DNA of 7,229 bases from an uncultured Acetobacter sp. (GTDB lineage Bacteria; Pseudomonadota; Alphaproteobacteria; Acetobacterales; Acetobacteraceae). The position numbers were made by a program, and so were the translations under genes. Below, piece by piece: positions 5,932-7,229 of this stretch. The number at the start of each line of letters is the position of its first letter. Position 1 is the stretch's first letter. Below the pieces are notes generated by a model that did not search any database, was not told the origin of the DNA, and saw only the letters and a list, made by a program, of their open reading frames with translations. The stretch is from the NCBI RefSeq assembly GCF_937875265.1, contig NZ_CALLXM010000292.1, positions 1-7,229 of the forward strand, in the 5' to 3' direction.

Positions 5932-7229
5932 GTGACTGTTAGCCAATATCTCAAAGAATGGACGGACGATCCGGTCAAAAATGTTCTGGCCGGAATGGTC
6001 GGAACCTTTGCACTAATTCCGGAAGTTATCGCCTTTTCCTACGCAGCGGGCGTCGCCCCTGCGGTGGGTCTGTTTGCCTCTTTTGTTATTAGTATTGCCA
6101 TTGCCATTACCGGCGGCAGACCGGGCATGATTTCCGGGGCCGCGGGCTCCGTTGCTCTGGTTGCCGCGGACCTCGTGCACGGATACGGGTTTGATTATCT
6201 GCTGCTGGCCACACTGCTGGCCGGGGCGTTCCAGATAGTCTTCGGCCTGCTCAAATTCCAGAGCATGATGCGCTTTGTCTCGCGCGAAGTTGCCACAGGG
6301 TTTGTGAATGCGCTGGGTCTGCTGATCTTTTCCGCGCAGATCCCGCAGTTGCTGCATGTGACATGGCACACCTATGCGCTGATTGCTCTGGGGCTGGCCA
6401 TTGTTTATCTGCTGCCACGGATCACGACCGCCATCCCTTCCCCCCTCATCTGCATTCTGGTGCTCACCGGGCTGACCATGGTCGTGCCAATGCCTGTGCA
6501 TGTGGTGTCTGATCTGGGCGCGCTGCCCACAGGCCTGCCGTCGTTCACGCTGCCGCACCTGCCCATGACGCTGGAAACCTTTAAAATCGTGCTGCCCTAT
6601 GCCTTCGCTATGGCAATGGTCGGCCTGCTGGAATCCCTCATGACGGCCACCGTGGTGGACGAAATGACGGATACTCACAGCAACAAACGCATGGAATGCA
6701 CCGGGCTTGGCATTTCCAATGTGTTTGTCGGTCTGTTTGGCGGCATGGCAGGGTGCGGGATGATTGGCCAGACCGTGGGCAATCTCCGTTACGGCGGACG
6801 AGGCCGTCTTTCCACCTTTACCGCAGGGGCTTTCCTGCTTCTGCTGCTGGTGGTCCTGCACGGGTTTGTCGCTCGCGTGCCGGTAGCGGCTCTGGTGGCC
6901 ATCATGATCATGGTGTCTGTCAGCACCTTCTCATGGTCATCCCTGCGTGACCTTGTGCGGCACCCGCGCCTGTCTTCCACCGTTATGCTGGTAACCGTTC
7001 TGGTGGTGGTGCTTACGCATGATCTGGCTGCCGGTGTAGCCTGTGGCGTGCTGCTTAGCGGCCTGTTCTTCTCCTTTCAGGTTATGACTTTGCTGAAGGT
7101 GAACTCCACACTGAACACAGAGGGCACCACCCGCACTTATCATGTGGAGGGGCAGGTCTTTTTTGCCTCTGCCAGCCTGCTTGCTGATGCCATTGATTTT
7201 CAGGATACCGCCAGCCACATCGTGCTGGA
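5932..7229 (+). CDS. SulP (SLC26) family anion transporter, BicA/YbaR-like, 3' end missing
   Basis: About 432 residues are visible before the frame runs off the window. It is an inner-membrane protein with many hydrophobic segments. SulP hallmarks are NVLAGMVGTFALIPEVIAFS (17-36), GRPGMISGAAGSVALV (62-77), MMRFVSREVATGFVNAL (112-128) and the block NKRMECTGLG through GGRGRLST (251-295), which includes GGMAGCGMIGQ (270-280). That last block is in the form I associate with the bicarbonate transporter BicA and Bacillus YbaR-like proteins rather than classical sulfate permeases. From about residue 400 (TYHVEGQVFFASA) a cytoplasmic STAS domain begins and is cut off. The family transports bicarbonate, sulfate or dicarboxylates, usually coupled to Na+ or H+; the substrate here is not known. 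I prefer the GTG at 5932; ATG 5914 would add six residues. The gene diverges from lpxB and shows no functional link to it. Confidence 0.9.
   Translation, partial: MTVSQYLKEWTDDPVKNVLAGMVGTFALIPEVIAFSYAAGVAPAVGLFASFVISIAIAITGGRPGMISGAAGSVALVAADLVHGYGFDYLLLATLLAGAFQIVFGLLKFQSMMRFVSREVATGFVNALGLLIFSAQIPQLLHVTWHTYALIALGLAIVYLLPRITTAIPSPLICILVLTGLTMVVPMPVHVVSDLGALPTGLPSFTLPHLPMTLETFKIVLPYAFAMAMVGLLESLMTATVVDEMTDTHSNKRMECTGLGISNVFVGLFGGMAGCGMIGQTVGNLRYGGRGRLSTFTAGAFLLLLLVVLHGFVARVPVAALVAIMIMVSVSTFSWSSLRDLVRHPRLSSTVMLVTVLVVVLTHDLAAGVACGVLLSGLFFSFQVMTLLKVNSTLNTEGTTRTYHVEGQVFFASASLLADAIDFQDTASHIVL

Noticed and set aside
5349..5942. A 197-codon + strand open frame overlapping the 5' half of lpxB and the divergent intergenic region
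   Set aside because: It is antisense to the well-supported lpxB over most of its length, its product looks like a low-complexity GC-frame translation rich in Ser/Arg/Pro, and it runs into the SulP start.
6013..6861. A 282-codon - strand open frame opposite the SulP gene
   Set aside because: The protein is extremely rich in His, Gln and Gly, as expected when a codon-biased membrane-protein gene is read antisense; the + strand frame has clear SulP motifs.

Overview
The window looks like part of the chromosome of a GC-rich Gram-negative alphaproteobacterium, most likely a member of the Acetobacteraceae (acetic acid bacteria). This is inferred from the GC-rich codon use, the style of the proteins and the presence of lipid A and LPS-type genes; no 16S or other decisive marker is present. 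Every gene is intact except the two cut by the window edges. I see no insertion sequence, phage gene, CRISPR array, tRNA or rRNA.

Positions 1-4403 (+ strand) form a tight, stop-start-overlapping gene string: the 3' end of a GT9 (heptosyltransferase-type) glycosyltransferase, a GT4-type glycosyltransferase, a glutamine-hydrolysing asparagine synthase-type amidotransferase (asnB), a YgfZ/GcvT-like folate-binding protein, and a stand-alone phosphoribosyl-AMP cyclohydrolase (hisI). All four junctions overlap by 1-4 bases (GTGA, TGATG, ATGA, ATGA), so the string is very probably one translationally coupled operon whose promoter lies left of the window. Its contents are mixed: the first two genes suggest LPS core or other surface polysaccharide assembly, the third could make asparagine or amidate a sugar, the fourth is linked to Fe-S cluster maintenance and the fifth is histidine step 3.

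Positions 4404-4498 are a short convergent intergenic region. It holds a perfect 8-bp tandem repeat (CTGGTTGG, 4.5 copies) that places nine GG doublets at exact 4-base spacing, so it could form a two-quartet G-quadruplex. Two small inverted repeats follow and may act as terminators.

Positions 4499-5704 (- strand; possible start at 5746) encode LpxB, lipid-A-disaccharide synthase. It stands alone here, without lpxD, fabZ or lpxA beside it within the window. A divergent intergenic region of about 0.2 kb separates it from a SulP (SLC26) anion transporter of the BicA/YbaR-like type, which begins at about 5932 (+) and runs off the right edge just inside its STAS domain.

Overall this is mainly ordinary core-genome content with an envelope theme (GT9, GT4, LpxB). 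The least explained elements are the GG-repeat tract and the odd gene mix of the coupled operon. I found no convincing sign of a new biological system.
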